From assembly GCA_039105265.1 (NCBI GenBank), contig JAPFFF010000003.1, forward strand, positions 7,378,001 to 7,442,000: a DNA stretch of 64,000 nt, written 5' to 3'. The stretch is from Tritrichomonas musculus (taxonomy: Eukaryota > Parabasalia > Tritrichomonadida > Tritrichomonadidae). The notes below the pieces were generated by a model. That model was not told where the DNA came from, ran no database searches, and worked only from the letters and a program-made list of their open reading frames with translations. The translations under genes were made by a program, and so were the position numbers. Below, piece by piece: positions 19,198 to 29,173 of the stretch (positions are counted from its first letter, which is position 1; each line of letters opens with the position of its first letter).

Positions 19198-20496
19198 ATG
19201 AATATTTGCGTTAAAGAACTTGGTTACGCAATGATCCTGTTATTAGGTCCAATCACTTTTGGTACAATTATGTGTTATCCATCACCTGCAGGAAAAGAAA
19301 TTCGTGAACATTTTAAATTATCAGAAAATGCAGCAGAATGGTCATTTTACAATTCAGTATCTTCATTGTTTGCGATTGCAGGTCCTTTTGTTACTGTTGG
19401 CTTTTTGAAAGCATACCACAATTCGAGAAAGAAAGTTGTTTTCACATGTGCTTGCCTTGGAACTGCATTTTGGTTATTAAATTGTCTCACGAAAATTAAC
19501 ATATGGGCAGGTATCATTGTCAGACTATTTTTGGGTATTGTTATGGGTGCTTATTCATCAATCAATCCAATGTATCTCGTTGAAATTGCGCCAGAAGGTA
19601 CGACAGGTTTCTTTGGAAGTTTAAATCAAATTGGTATTGTTGTTGGTATTGTTTTCTTTGATTTCATTGCACCCTCATTAACTTATATGTCATTGAACTA
19701 CATCGGTGCAGCAATCTGTGCATTACAAGCATGCCTAATTTGGATTGTTGAAGAATCGCCAGCAGTTGAAAAGATCAATCAAGATGAAGAAGAAATGAGA
19801 CACGATGAAGAAGAGAGAGAAAAAGAAACTTTGTGGCAAAAGAAATATGCATTTGGATTATGCTCAGGTATATTAATGATGTTGTTCCAACAATTCTGTG
19901 GTATCAATGCAATTTTGACTAACTTGTCAGATATCATGAATGATTCAGGACTTGACATCGATGGAAATTATCAGGCTGGTATCGCAAGCTGTGCACAATT
20001 GATTGCCGTTTTTGTTGGTGCGATGATTATTGATAAAATTGGAAGACGAATTACAATGATTGTTTCATGTTCCATGATTGTTGTTTTCTTATTGATTTTC
20101 GCATTGAATGTTAAATATAATTGGTCGAATGTTCTTCCTTTGATATGCATTTTCTTATATCAATTAGGATTTGGCCTTGGAATGGGACCAATTCCTTGGT
20201 TCATTATTCCAGAATATTTCAATGATGATGTTCGTTCAATGGCTACGATGATTGTTACGGCTTCAAACTGGATTTTCTCTTTCCTCGTCATCATGGTCTG
20301 GCCATCAATGAAAAGCGGCATGGGAATGTTTGGTGCTCTTATCTTCTTCTTATGCATTTCTTTCTGTGCAATCATATTCTCAGCATTTTGTGTTAATGAA
20401 CCTGCGCCAGTTGAAGAAGAGAGTGATTCGATTAAAGGAGAAAAGTATGCATCAGAAAGCAAAGAAGATGAAGAAAGTGATCCAGTTGCTCTTTAA
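19198..20496 (+). CDS. MFS sugar transporter (SLC2/GLUT-like), copy 2
   Basis: 432 residues, differing from copy 1 at one position in the acidic tail (YASYSK becomes YASESK). Silent differences are few, for example at the codon around 20148. All sugar-porter motifs of copy 1 are kept, so it should be functional. Its upstream spacer carries the 694-bp MITE, which ends about 440 bases before the ATG. The transporter's own proximal 400 bases and initiator box are intact. Whether the transposon changes expression of this copy relative to its twins cannot be read from sequence. Confidence 0.92.
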   Translation: MNICVKELGYAMILLLGPITFGTIMCYPSPAGKEIREHFKLSENAAEWSFYNSVSSLFAIAGPFVTVGFLKAYHNSRKKVVFTCACLGTAFWLLNCLTKINIWAGIIVRLFLGIVMGAYSSINPMYLVEIAPEGTTGFFGSLNQIGIVVGIVFFDFIAPSLTYMSLNYIGAAICALQACLIWIVEESPAVEKINQDEEEMRHDEEEREKETLWQKKYAFGLCSGILMMLFQQFCGINAILTNLSDIMNDSGLDIDGNYQAGIASCAQLIAVFVGAMIIDKIGRRITMIVSCSMIVVFLLIFALNVKYNWSNVLPLICIFLYQLGFGLGMGPIPWFIIPEYFNDDVRSMATMIVTASNWIFSFLVIMVWPSMKSGMGMFGALIFFLCISFCAIIFSAFCVNEPAPVEEESDSIKGEKYASESKEDEESDPVAL

Positions 20497-20966
20497 AATA
20501 GTAAAATAGTAAAATAATTTTAATTTTTTTATTTTAATTATGTTATTAAGCATTTTGTGAACATAGATTTCAAAGAAGTCTCTTAACTATACTATATTAT
20601 GAACAAATTGTTTGTATAACACGAATTCTAATTAAAAATCATTGTTAATAATATAAAAGATGACAAAATAATTTTTCTTCAAGTGTTTTCATTTCTTTTA
20701 ATTCGGTTGTTTTTTAAGTGTTTCTTGCATTCATTTTAAAAAAATACTTAGAATATCATATTATCTAATTAATTAATAAATAAATAGATCTCTTAGTTAA
20801 GAAATGTGGCACTTAATTAATTTGTCACAAAGTTCATTATAATTCTATCCGATTTTGTTATCTCCTCTCAGACTTTGTTAGGATTTTGAGAGAAAAATAA
20901 AATTTTGAATTTGTAAGAAGCATTCAAAACACAAGGAAGTTTGAAATAAAATAACGAACTTTATAT
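20497..20966. other. Intergenic between transporter units 2 and 3
   Basis: The first 140 bases equal the downstream flank of copy 1. From about 20660 the sequence equals 17033 onward. No gene is seen. Confidence 0.5.
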
Positions 20967-21260
20967 TCTCAATACTTTATTGATCAATAAAGAAGCAAAT
21001 TGACTCTTTTGCAGTGGATTTAATGAAAATATTCATTTTAAATTCATTGAAAATGCTTTCACATAAAGATCTCATAAAAAACACTGTTTATATCGATCTT
21101 TATGATGCCAATCATTTTGTTATTTTACTCAAAATATTTGCTATTTCTAAATTTCCTTTATTAAGTGATACAATTAATGGTGTATTCTTCTCTTTATGTT
21201 TTTTTCGTCATGTATTTAATATATTCAAAATTTCTTTTACAATTTGATTAAAGGCAATCA
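20967..21260 (+). pseudogene. HECT C-lobe scrap, unit 3
   Basis: This matches the unit 2 scrap including the shared internal deletion. It is a non-functional passenger of the duplication. Confidence 0.8.
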
Positions 21261-22195
21261 ACGAAAATGATAGATTCTTAATTTCGAGTAATTCAAGATG
21301 GATAAAAGCTAATTTAAAAATTAATATTTATACAAAATGACTGATACATCAAAGAATTGAACATCTGATTTTATAAAATTCAAATGATCTATAATAATTT
21401 TAATAATTATTTATTGAATTAGAAAATTGTTTTTTTTAAAAAAAATTATTATTTCATAAAAGGACTCATTTTTGAATTCAATAAATAAAAGTTTTGTAAA
21501 GGAGAGTTCGTTTTTGAGAGAAAAAATATAATCTCAAATGAATTATTGAATAAACTTTTTGATAAAATAAAAAAGATAAAAAAAATATTTTCTCAAAAAA
21601 TATTTCGTTCAGATTATTTTTTTATCAATATAAAATTCTTCAATTTCTTAATTAGATTATCAATAGGAAGCTTTGATGCAATCTGTTTGTTTAACGATAA
21701 AATAATATTTTTAAGAAAAAGTTTTACCTCTAATTAATCAATTAAAATTAACATTTTCACTTAGAATTTCAATAAATAATAAAGAAATATATTTTGGAGA
21801 TTTATTTATGAAAAATATTTTTTTTTTTAAAAAAAAAAATTCAAAGGAAAATTTTTTTCCTATGAATTTTCTATATATAGAAGTAATTGAAAAAAAATTT
21901 TTTATTATGTGTTTTCAATTATATCAAAAAAGTAATTGAAATTTTTTATTATATTTTTCATGATTTCATTCATATTAGTTGAATTTGAGTTGATATTGCT
22001 ATCAAAAATCATTAAATAAAGAACAGTTTTCAATATTGAAAAAAACTTAAAAATTTATAAATTGAAAAGAGATAAAAAAAGATAAAAAATTGAATGAAAG
22101 TTGCTACAGAAATGTCAGAAATTATGATAATCATAAGAAGCAGATATACATTTCTAGAATCAACTCATTTAATATAGTACAAGTAAGAAAAATAA
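21260..22195. other. Transporter upstream spacer, unit 3
   Basis: Non-coding and nearly identical to the unit 1 spacer, including the uninterrupted site where unit 2 carries the MITE (near 21682). A TCATTT box lies at 22165-22170, 26 nt before the start codon. Confidence 0.55.
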
Positions 22196-23494
22196 ATGAA
22201 TATTTGCGTTAAAGAACTTGGTTACGCAATGATCCTGTTATTAGGTCCAATCACTTTTGGTACAATTATGTGTTATCCATCACCTGCAGGAAAAGAAATT
22301 CGTGAACATTTTAAATTATCAGAAAATGCAGCAGAATGGTCATTTTACAATTCAGTATCTTCATTGTTTGCGATTGCAGGTCCTTTTGTTACTGTTGGCT
22401 TTTTGAAAGCATATCACAATTCGAGAAAGAAAGTTGTTTTCACATGTGCTTGCCTTGGAACTGCATTTTGGTTATTAAATTGTCTCACGAAAATTAACAT
22501 ATGGGCAGGTATCATTGTCAGACTATTTTTGGGTATTGTTATGGGTGCTTATTCATCAATCAATCCAATGTACCTCGTTGAAATTGCGCCAGAAGGTACG
22601 ACAGGTTTCTTTGGAAGTTTAAATCAAATTGGTATTGTTGTTGGTATTGTTTTCTTTGATTTCATTGCACCCTCATTAACTTATATGTCATTGAACTACA
22701 TCGGTGCAGCAATCTGTGCATTACAAGCATGCCTAATTTGGATTGTTGAAGAATCGCCAGCAGTTGAAAAGATCAATCAAGATGAAGAAGAAATGAGACA
22801 CGATGAAGAAGAGAGAGAAAAAGAAACTTTGTGGCAAAAGAAATATGCATTTGGATTATGCTCAGGTATATTAATGATGTTGTTCCAACAATTCTGTGGT
22901 ATCAATGCAATTTTGACTAACTTGTCAGATATCATGAATGATTCAGGACTTGACATCGATGGAAATTATCAGGCTGGTATCGCAAGCTGTGCACAATTGA
23001 TTGCCGTTTTTGTTGGTGCGATGATTATTGATAAAATTGGAAGACGAATTACAATGATTGTTTCATGTTCCATGATTGTTGTTTTCTTATTGATTTTCGC
23101 ATTGAATGTTAAATATAATTGGTCGAATGTTCTTCCTTTGATATGCATCTTCTTATATCAATTAGGATTTGGCCTTGGAATGGGACCAATTCCTTGGTTC
23201 ATTATTCCAGAATATTTCAATGATGATGTTCGTTCAATGGCTACGATGATTGTTACGGCTTCAAACTGGATTTTCTCTTTCCTCGTCATCATGGTCTGGC
23301 CATCAATGAAAAGTGGCATGGGAATGTTTGGTGCTCTTATCTTCTTCTTATGCATTTCTTTCTGTGCAATCATATTCTCAGCATTTTGTGTTAATGAACC
23401 TGCGCCTGTTGAAGAAGAGAGTGATTCGATGAAAGGAGAAAAGTATGCATCATATAGCAAAGAAGATGAAGAAAGTGATCCAGTTTCTCTTTAA
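22196..23494 (+). CDS. MFS sugar transporter (SLC2/GLUT-like), copy 3
   Basis: 432 residues with two changes from copy 1, both in the tail (SIKGEK becomes SMKGEK; the final DPVAL becomes DPVSL). The membrane core is identical, so substrate and function should match the other two copies. Homology with the other units ends about 35 bases after the stop codon, which marks the right edge of the array. A T-run of about 18 bases follows there. Confidence 0.92.
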   Translation: MNICVKELGYAMILLLGPITFGTIMCYPSPAGKEIREHFKLSENAAEWSFYNSVSSLFAIAGPFVTVGFLKAYHNSRKKVVFTCACLGTAFWLLNCLTKINIWAGIIVRLFLGIVMGAYSSINPMYLVEIAPEGTTGFFGSLNQIGIVVGIVFFDFIAPSLTYMSLNYIGAAICALQACLIWIVEESPAVEKINQDEEEMRHDEEEREKETLWQKKYAFGLCSGILMMLFQQFCGINAILTNLSDIMNDSGLDIDGNYQAGIASCAQLIAVFVGAMIIDKIGRRITMIVSCSMIVVFLLIFALNVKYNWSNVLPLICIFLYQLGFGLGMGPIPWFIIPEYFNDDVRSMATMIVTASNWIFSFLVIMVWPSMKSGMGMFGALIFFLCISFCAIIFSAFCVNEPAPVEEESDSMKGEKYASYSKEDEESDPVSL

Positions 23495-23916
23495 ACTAGT
23501 AAAATAATTTTAATTTTTTTAATTTAATTATATTTTTTTTTTTTTTTTTAGATATAATGCATTTTGCAAACAAAAAAACCAATTCTTATTTTTGGTAAAT
23601 TTATGATATATTCTCTAATAAAAGTTTCAAAATATCATTACTTTTCTGGAAAATAGATTTTGTAATAAATTTATGTCGTCATCTGTAGCAAAGAAATAAT
23701 CTATAGCTGAGAAAGAACTGTTCTAAACAAGTAATTTAAGAGTTATCTATGACGATTAATAAGAATATTAATTAAAATAAATAAGTTATTATATCAAAAA
23801 GTGGATTTATCAAAAAGTTATTTATTCAATCTTTTAAAGAATTGTGAAATATATATTTTTGTTTATTCATCAACTTGATATGATACACTTCTAAATTTTT
23901 TTCTGGAAATTATTAA
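23495..23916. other. AT-rich intergenic
   Basis: This lies between transporter copy 3 and the convergent BTB gene. It contains a poly-T run near 23532-23549. No feature is supported. Confidence 0.5.
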
Positions 23917-25239
23917 TCAAATCAACTTCCCAAATATTTCCATTGAGTCAATGATAAGATAATTACTGTTTCCCCAATCTATTCCAGTTGATTTTATTCG
24001 AATTGATCTATACTTCTTTGATGTCTGATTTTTTATAGTGAATGTATAAACTGCGCCTGAATAATTCAGGTATGAACAATTATTTTCTTCATCGAGAATT
24101 TCATAATTTTGATTGTCTGTTGATCCTTCAAGCACCCAGCTTTTGAGATGCTGAGAATCCATATAGTTTTGATTGCCTGTTTTAATTGTATATTTGGTTG
24201 GAATTACTTGATTATTCTTAAAATAAAGATTTATCCAACTATTTGGTTCGTCATTTGATATAAATCGATTTTTTTCATCATTGAATAATGAAACATTTAT
24301 TGGATAATTGTCTTTACTATTGCTATAAATTGAAGAAGAAGTAAAATCAATTTCATTCTCAATTTTATTGTTTGATTTATTTTTGAGATAATTGATTATT
24401 CCATCAAATTTGTTTTGGCCAGAATCTGCGAATTCGATTCCACTTTCTTTCTTACTTCTTATATTCTTATATCGATTTGTGTTTGATTGAGTATCTTTTG
24501 TAGTGATTTCTTCTTTAAGTCTCAATGAAATCTTTTTCCATGTCGAATTCGTAATATCGTTAATATCATATACATCAACAAATTCAGAAATTGCATCCGA
24601 CGAAGCATTCAAAAAGTAAACGTGATCGTACAATATTCAATACTTTGAATCTCTTAAATAAAGCTCATTAATAAATCTGAGCAGCTGATCTTCATCCGTT
24701 AATTGAAGCTTTTCATTGCCAATTATCTGCTCCAACGTGCTAATATCAAGTTGTGTCAAATCTTCTTTTTTTGTGTCAAAAAGTTCTGAAAAATTCATTG
24801 AAACAAAATTGATCTCTGTTAAAAGACATTTAGAATAAAATTTGCTGAATTTCTCGTGCTGTTTAATGAGTGAGAAAACATTATCAACTGTTGGTTCTTT
24901 TAAATTGTCTTTCATTAGATACTCAATTGACTCGTTGTCGAGTATTTCAATGATTTCTAAAATGAATGGAAATTCGTTGTCTTGAATTTTGATTTCTTTG
25001 AATTCAAGAAGATCGAGAATATGTGAAAAATTGCCACAATTTGTAGTGTTTATTACAAATGAACTGATTGTTGGGTCATTTGAGTGCATTCGACATATTT
25101 TTGGTGAGAGAAGATCTGAAATGAGACGACTTGTTTTGAATTCTTCCCCATTGACAACAAAAACGAAATCGTCTGCATAGCTTTTGAGAGGAACATTCAT
25201 AATACTTGATGGATTAAGCTTGATTGCTTCTTGATTCAT
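23917..25239 (-). pseudogene. BTB plus discoidin-like protein gene with one in-frame stop
   Basis: The minus-strand frame runs from the ATG at 25239 to a TGA at 23917-23919 and is interrupted once, by TGA at 24637-24639. Both halves are in the same frame. The first 200 residues hold a BTB-like fold (VPLKSYADDFVFVVNGEEFK) and a helical BACK-like part. The last 240 hold a discoidin-like (F5/8C-like) domain ending DSMEIFGKLI, with WVLEGSTDNQNYEIL. The joined architecture, about 440 residues, is the expected one for this family, so the internal TGA looks like a point lesion (TCA to TGA is one step). BTB proteins commonly dimerise and can recruit cullin-3 ligases. Readthrough, an allele or a base-calling error are alternatives. 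Confidence 0.8.
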
Positions 25240-25499
25240 TTAAATTTGAAAAATAAAATTTTTATATCACATGTCATATAAACTTATTTTTCTGATATAA
25301 TTGTATGCTTTTATTTAAAAAATGTTAATATAAATTATAGGAGATTATAATATTGTGTATTTTACTATTTTTGTATTTTTAAATGAAAAATTGGTAATTT
25401 TAATAACAACTTTATTTTAATTATAATTCTAATGATAATTATCATCATGAATTGATGGCATTGTCTATTGTTCATGTGATGTACATCCTTCCAAAATAT
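25240..25499. other. Intergenic
   Basis: AT-rich, and upstream of the minus-strand BTB gene. No clear TCATTT box was found before the BTB ATG. Confidence 0.4.
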
Positions 25500-25686
25500 T
25501 TTCTCTAGAGATTGTGACTGAAGATGGTATTGTCAAATTCATTAATAATGAGCAATTTGAGAAAGAAAATTATTCAAATCTTGTTACAGAAGGAGGAATT
25601 GAAATCTTACTAATAGAAGAACATTTTTCGAATTCTCTTTCACCAATCAGTATGATATATGGAGGAATTTCGCATTCAGTTAATGA
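25500..25686 (+). pseudogene. Remnant of a VTEEGI...NDEH repeat family
   Basis: Two degenerate repeats are read: SLEIVTEDGIVKFINNEQF and then LVTEGGIEILLIEEHF, ending at SPIS. Related pieces occur at 30900-31050 and 35793-35872. There is no ATG. The parent gene is unknown to me. It abuts the coiled-coil gene at a probable recombination joint near 25680. Confidence 0.5.
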
Positions 25687-27887
25687 AGTGCATTTACAAG
25701 CGAAAATGATACATTGAACAGAGAAGCTGAACTATTTGCAAATACACTAAACGATAAACTTGGTGAAAATGATGCATTAAATAGAGAAGCTGAATTGTTA
25801 GCTCACACATTATCTTCAAAGTTACACGAAGCTGTATCATTAGATAGAGAAGCTGATTTGTTCGCAAATCAACTTTCAGAACAAATTGATCAAAACGTAA
25901 CAGTTAACAGAGAAGCTGATTTAATTGCAAACACATTGAACGACAAATTAAACGAAAACGTTGCATTGAACAGAGAAGCAAGCTTGTTTGCAAACACTTT
26001 GAAGGATAAAATCGATGAAAATGAAGCATTGAACAGAGAAGCTGAATTATTTGCTAATTCATTAAATGATTCAGTCAACGAAAATGATACATTAAAGAAG
26101 AACAACCAAGAATTAAACAGCGAAGTTAAATTCTTTGCTAAGAAATTAATTGACAGCTTGAATGAAAATACTTCATTGAAAGAAAACAATACAACATTTG
26201 CAACTAAAATTGCTGATGCATTGAAAGAAAATGAAAACTTAAAGTCTGAAATTTCTGAATTAAACCAAGCTGACAATTTATTCATCGATGAAGTTACAGA
26301 TAAGAATGATGAAAATGTTGCATTAAACAGAGAAGCAAGCTTACTTGCTAACGCATTGAATGACAAATTGAATGATAATGTTGCATTGGATAGAGAAGCA
26401 AGCTTATTCGCTCACACATTAAACGATCAAATCGATGAAAATGCAACATTAAACAGAGAAGCTGAATTGTTAGCTAATGCATTAGATAGTGTTTTGAAGG
26501 AAAATCATAAATTAAGAAAAGAAAATGCTGAATTAAACGATGAAGCAGATATTTACGTAGAAGAAATTTCAAACCAAATCTACGTAAATGCTGGTTTGAG
26601 AAGACAAGTTGATACATTTGTTGAACTTTTAGGTGATCAATTAAACAAAAATGTTACATTGAATAGAGAAGCAAACTTACTTGCAAACACATTAGAACAA
26701 AAGATCAATGAAAATGCAACATTAGATAGAGAAGCTAATTTATTGGCTACAACATTAAATGACAAGTTAAATGAAAACGAAAAATTAGATAGAGAAGCAA
26801 GCTTATTAGCTAATACATTGAATGATAAACTTGGTGAAAATGCAGCTTTGGATAGAGAAGCAAGCATGCTAGCTAACGCATTGAACGACAAATTGACTGA
26901 AAATGTTGCTCTGAACAGAGAGGCAAGCTTATTAGCCAACACATTGAATGAAAAACTCAGTGGAAACAACACACTTAACAGAGAAGCAGATATGTTAGCA
27001 AACACATTGAATGATAAACTTGATGAAAACAGCGCACTTAACAGAGAAGCCGATATGTTAGCTAACACATTGAATGATAAGCTTGATGAAAACAGCACAC
27101 TTAACAGAGAAGCTGATTTATTAGCAAACACATTGAACGATAAGCTTGGCGAAAATAGCACATTGAACAGAGAAGCAAGCTTGTTCGCTCACACATTAAA
27201 TGAAAAACTCAGTGAAAACAGCAGACTTAACAGAGAAGCAGATATGTTAGCAAGCACATTGAATGATAAACTTGGTGAAAACGCAACCTTAGATAGAGAA
27301 GCCAATTATTTAGCCAATACATTGAATAACAAATTAAACGAAGTCAAAGAAGCAACAGAAATTGCACATCCAGTTGAAGGTGACAACAGAGAATTTGCAG
27401 GTAGAAAATTCAAGCTCACGATGACACTCAAAGGATCAGACTACAACAATGGTCATGTTGTTAATGAATGTTACAATTGTGATGGACCAGAGAAAACATT
27501 AGCTGTTACATTAGTCAACGACAATGAACATTTCTTAAATCCATGTGGATTAAAGCTTGACCTTGCACTTCCAACCTCTGAAAATGAAGCCAACCAACAA
27601 TTCACATTTGGAGTTGATGATTGGAACACAGTTATAGATTCAGCTAAAAGACAAGGAATGGTTTGGGATGTTGCTGATCAGTACAACTTGAATCCTCCTG
27701 AAATGACACCATTCTACCTATTTCCATTCCACGGAAGACATAATCAGCACTTCGTCTATCAAAATAACATGATTTTCGCACAACAAAATGGTTGGGTCGT
27801 TACTTACGTAATGATGTTCCATTCGTAATGATGGCTCCTAGAGATTCACTTAAAGCAAGACAAACTTTCTATGTACAATTGATGTAA
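25687..27887 (+). pseudogene. Coiled-coil protein of 21-residue repeats with conserved C-terminal domain, truncated
   Basis: The frame opens after a TGA at 25684 with no ATG until well past residue 350, so the 5' end is missing. About 20 recognisable repeats of the form LNREASLLANTLNDKLNEN follow, each 21 residues (three heptads, 63 bp), plus several degenerate ones; together they make a long coiled coil. After about residue 545 comes a compact domain of 150 residues (FKLTMTLKGSDYNNGHVV, NPCGLKLDLALP, TPFYLFPFHGRHNQHFVY, NGWVVTYV). The frame stops at 27828. The next frame continues naturally as VPFVMMAPRDSLKARQTFYV to TAA at 27887, so one base has been lost near 27812. The C-terminal domain might be a carbohydrate-binding beta-trefoil, but this is a weak guess. 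It looks like a cytoskeletal or surface-type protein gene broken at both ends. Confidence 0.75.
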
Positions 27888-28152
27888 AGTTAGAGATTGA
27901 AAAGAAAACGAAAACCATTAAGATAGATTTTAATAGATCATAGAGATTAAATAAAATTAAAAAAAAAAAAAAAAAAAAATTCATTTTTTATGAATGTTAA
28001 AGATCCTTTTTTCATTTTGTATAAATAATTAACCTAATATATAATATATAAAGTTGTATGTATGGTATAAAATATGTTCAAACGCAAAATTCAAAATGCT
28101 TATTATATATACGTTTATATACGTTTATAATTTATCATAAACAAGAATAAGA
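27888..28152. other. Intergenic with poly-A run
   Basis: An A-run of about 22 bases lies at 27958-27979. A TATACGTTTATATACGTTTATA direct repeat lies near 28108. The region precedes the MAN1-like gene, and TCATAA, a weak initiator match, lies about 20 nt before its ATG. Confidence 0.4.
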
Positions 28153-28815
28153 ATGAGGCAAAAAACATCAGTTTCGAATTCATCAGCAACATCTAGAACA
28201 CCTACACCTACCTCTTCCCGTTCATCTACACCACATTCAAGATCAAATAGAAATAAATCAATTTTAAAACAAATTGATTCATTCTTTGTTTATATTTCAA
28301 ACGATAAAACTTTGTATCCAGTCACTATAATTTTTTCAATAATTTTATCTACGATTACAATTAATATGGCTCCTTCATTATGTGCAACTGCTGGAAATAA
28401 AACGTCATTCAAATGTCATCAGTGCCCAAATAATTCTAAATGTGGAGCCTTATTTTTTGAATGCCTAGATAATTATACAAGAGTTAATAATAATTGTGTT
28501 ACAGCAGAACAATTTAAAATTTATAACAATACACAAAATAAAATTTCAACGCTTGCATCAAAGATTTCTCAACTTTTAGATAAAGAAGATCTTTATAATC
28601 TTGATGATTTATCGAAAAAATTAGGCGAATTGCCATACCAAATTAGAAAAGCAATTGAATTCACAGATTTTCGCATTAATAGTAAGGATGAAACTATTGA
28701 AAAAGTATTTACAAGCCCATCAGTACTGGGTTATTGGATATTTGTTTTAATTTCCTCACTATTTACATCATTTGGTTTAATAGTTATTGGCTATCACTTT
28801 TTAAGAATAAAATGA
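28153..28815 (+). CDS. MAN1/Src1-type inner nuclear membrane protein
   Basis: 220 residues from an ATG to TGA. A Ser/Thr/Arg-rich N-terminal tail (1-40) precedes a membrane segment at about 54-72. A lumenal segment with six Cys follows (77, 88, 91, 97, 104, 115) in the pattern CHQCPNNSKC...FECLDNYTRVNNNCV, then helices and a second membrane segment at about 193-216. This arrangement, with the CxxCPxxxxC...C...C signature, matches the MAN1/Src1/Heh C-terminal (MSC) domain, which sits in the inner nuclear membrane and anchors chromatin or nuclear pores. The LEM/HeH domain usual in MAN1 is absent and the protein is short. Assignment is from the Cys pattern and topology. Confidence 0.65.
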   Translation: MRQKTSVSNSSATSRTPTPTSSRSSTPHSRSNRNKSILKQIDSFFVYISNDKTLYPVTIIFSIILSTITINMAPSLCATAGNKTSFKCHQCPNNSKCGALFFECLDNYTRVNNNCVTAEQFKIYNNTQNKISTLASKISQLLDKEDLYNLDDLSKKLGELPYQIRKAIEFTDFRINSKDETIEKVFTSPSVLGYWIFVLISSLFTSFGLIVIGYHFLRIK

Positions 28816-29173
28816 ATATAGCACCTATATCACTAATATCATAATTAGGCATCATTTTTATGATTGAAAAAGGATTTATTCTTGCTTTTTTTTCATATTA
28901 AAAATAGGAAAACCCAATATTCTTTTTTTTTAATTGTCGGAATTTTTTTTTTTGTAAATGAGAGATTTCACTTGATAATGTTATTACAACGTTACATTTT
29001 ATATTTCTGCTTCGATTCCGTTAAAGTTTTTGAAAGTTTGACTAGATGTAATAAAATATATTCAATTTACACAAAATAACGAATATTTATTAAAATAACG
29101 ATGTTTATGCGATAGAATTATTTTGCTTATTTTTTTGCATCATTTAAAAAATGGTTAATATTACTGTCAATAA
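28816..29173. other. AT-rich intergenic
   Basis: No gene supported. T-rich runs and one spurious short open frame only. Confidence 0.4.

Larger units (their letters stand above)
13476..23530 (+). repeat. Tandem array of three HECT-scrap plus sugar transporter units
   Basis: Each unit holds a HECT C-lobe scrap, a non-coding spacer of about 1 kb and a 1,299-bp transporter gene. Start codons lie at 14763, 19198 and 22196, giving spacings of 4,435 and 2,998 bases. The extra length in unit 2 comes from a 694-bp transposon and an added stretch of roughly 800 bases at about 16200-17030. Units 2 and 3 share a deletion of about 60 bases in the HECT scrap that unit 1 lacks, so they are the closest pair. 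Confidence 0.9.

Noticed and set aside
25714-27330. CRISPR-like regular repeats of 63 bp
   Set aside because: The repeats are in-frame codons of a heptad coiled coil, vary in sequence and have no spacers.
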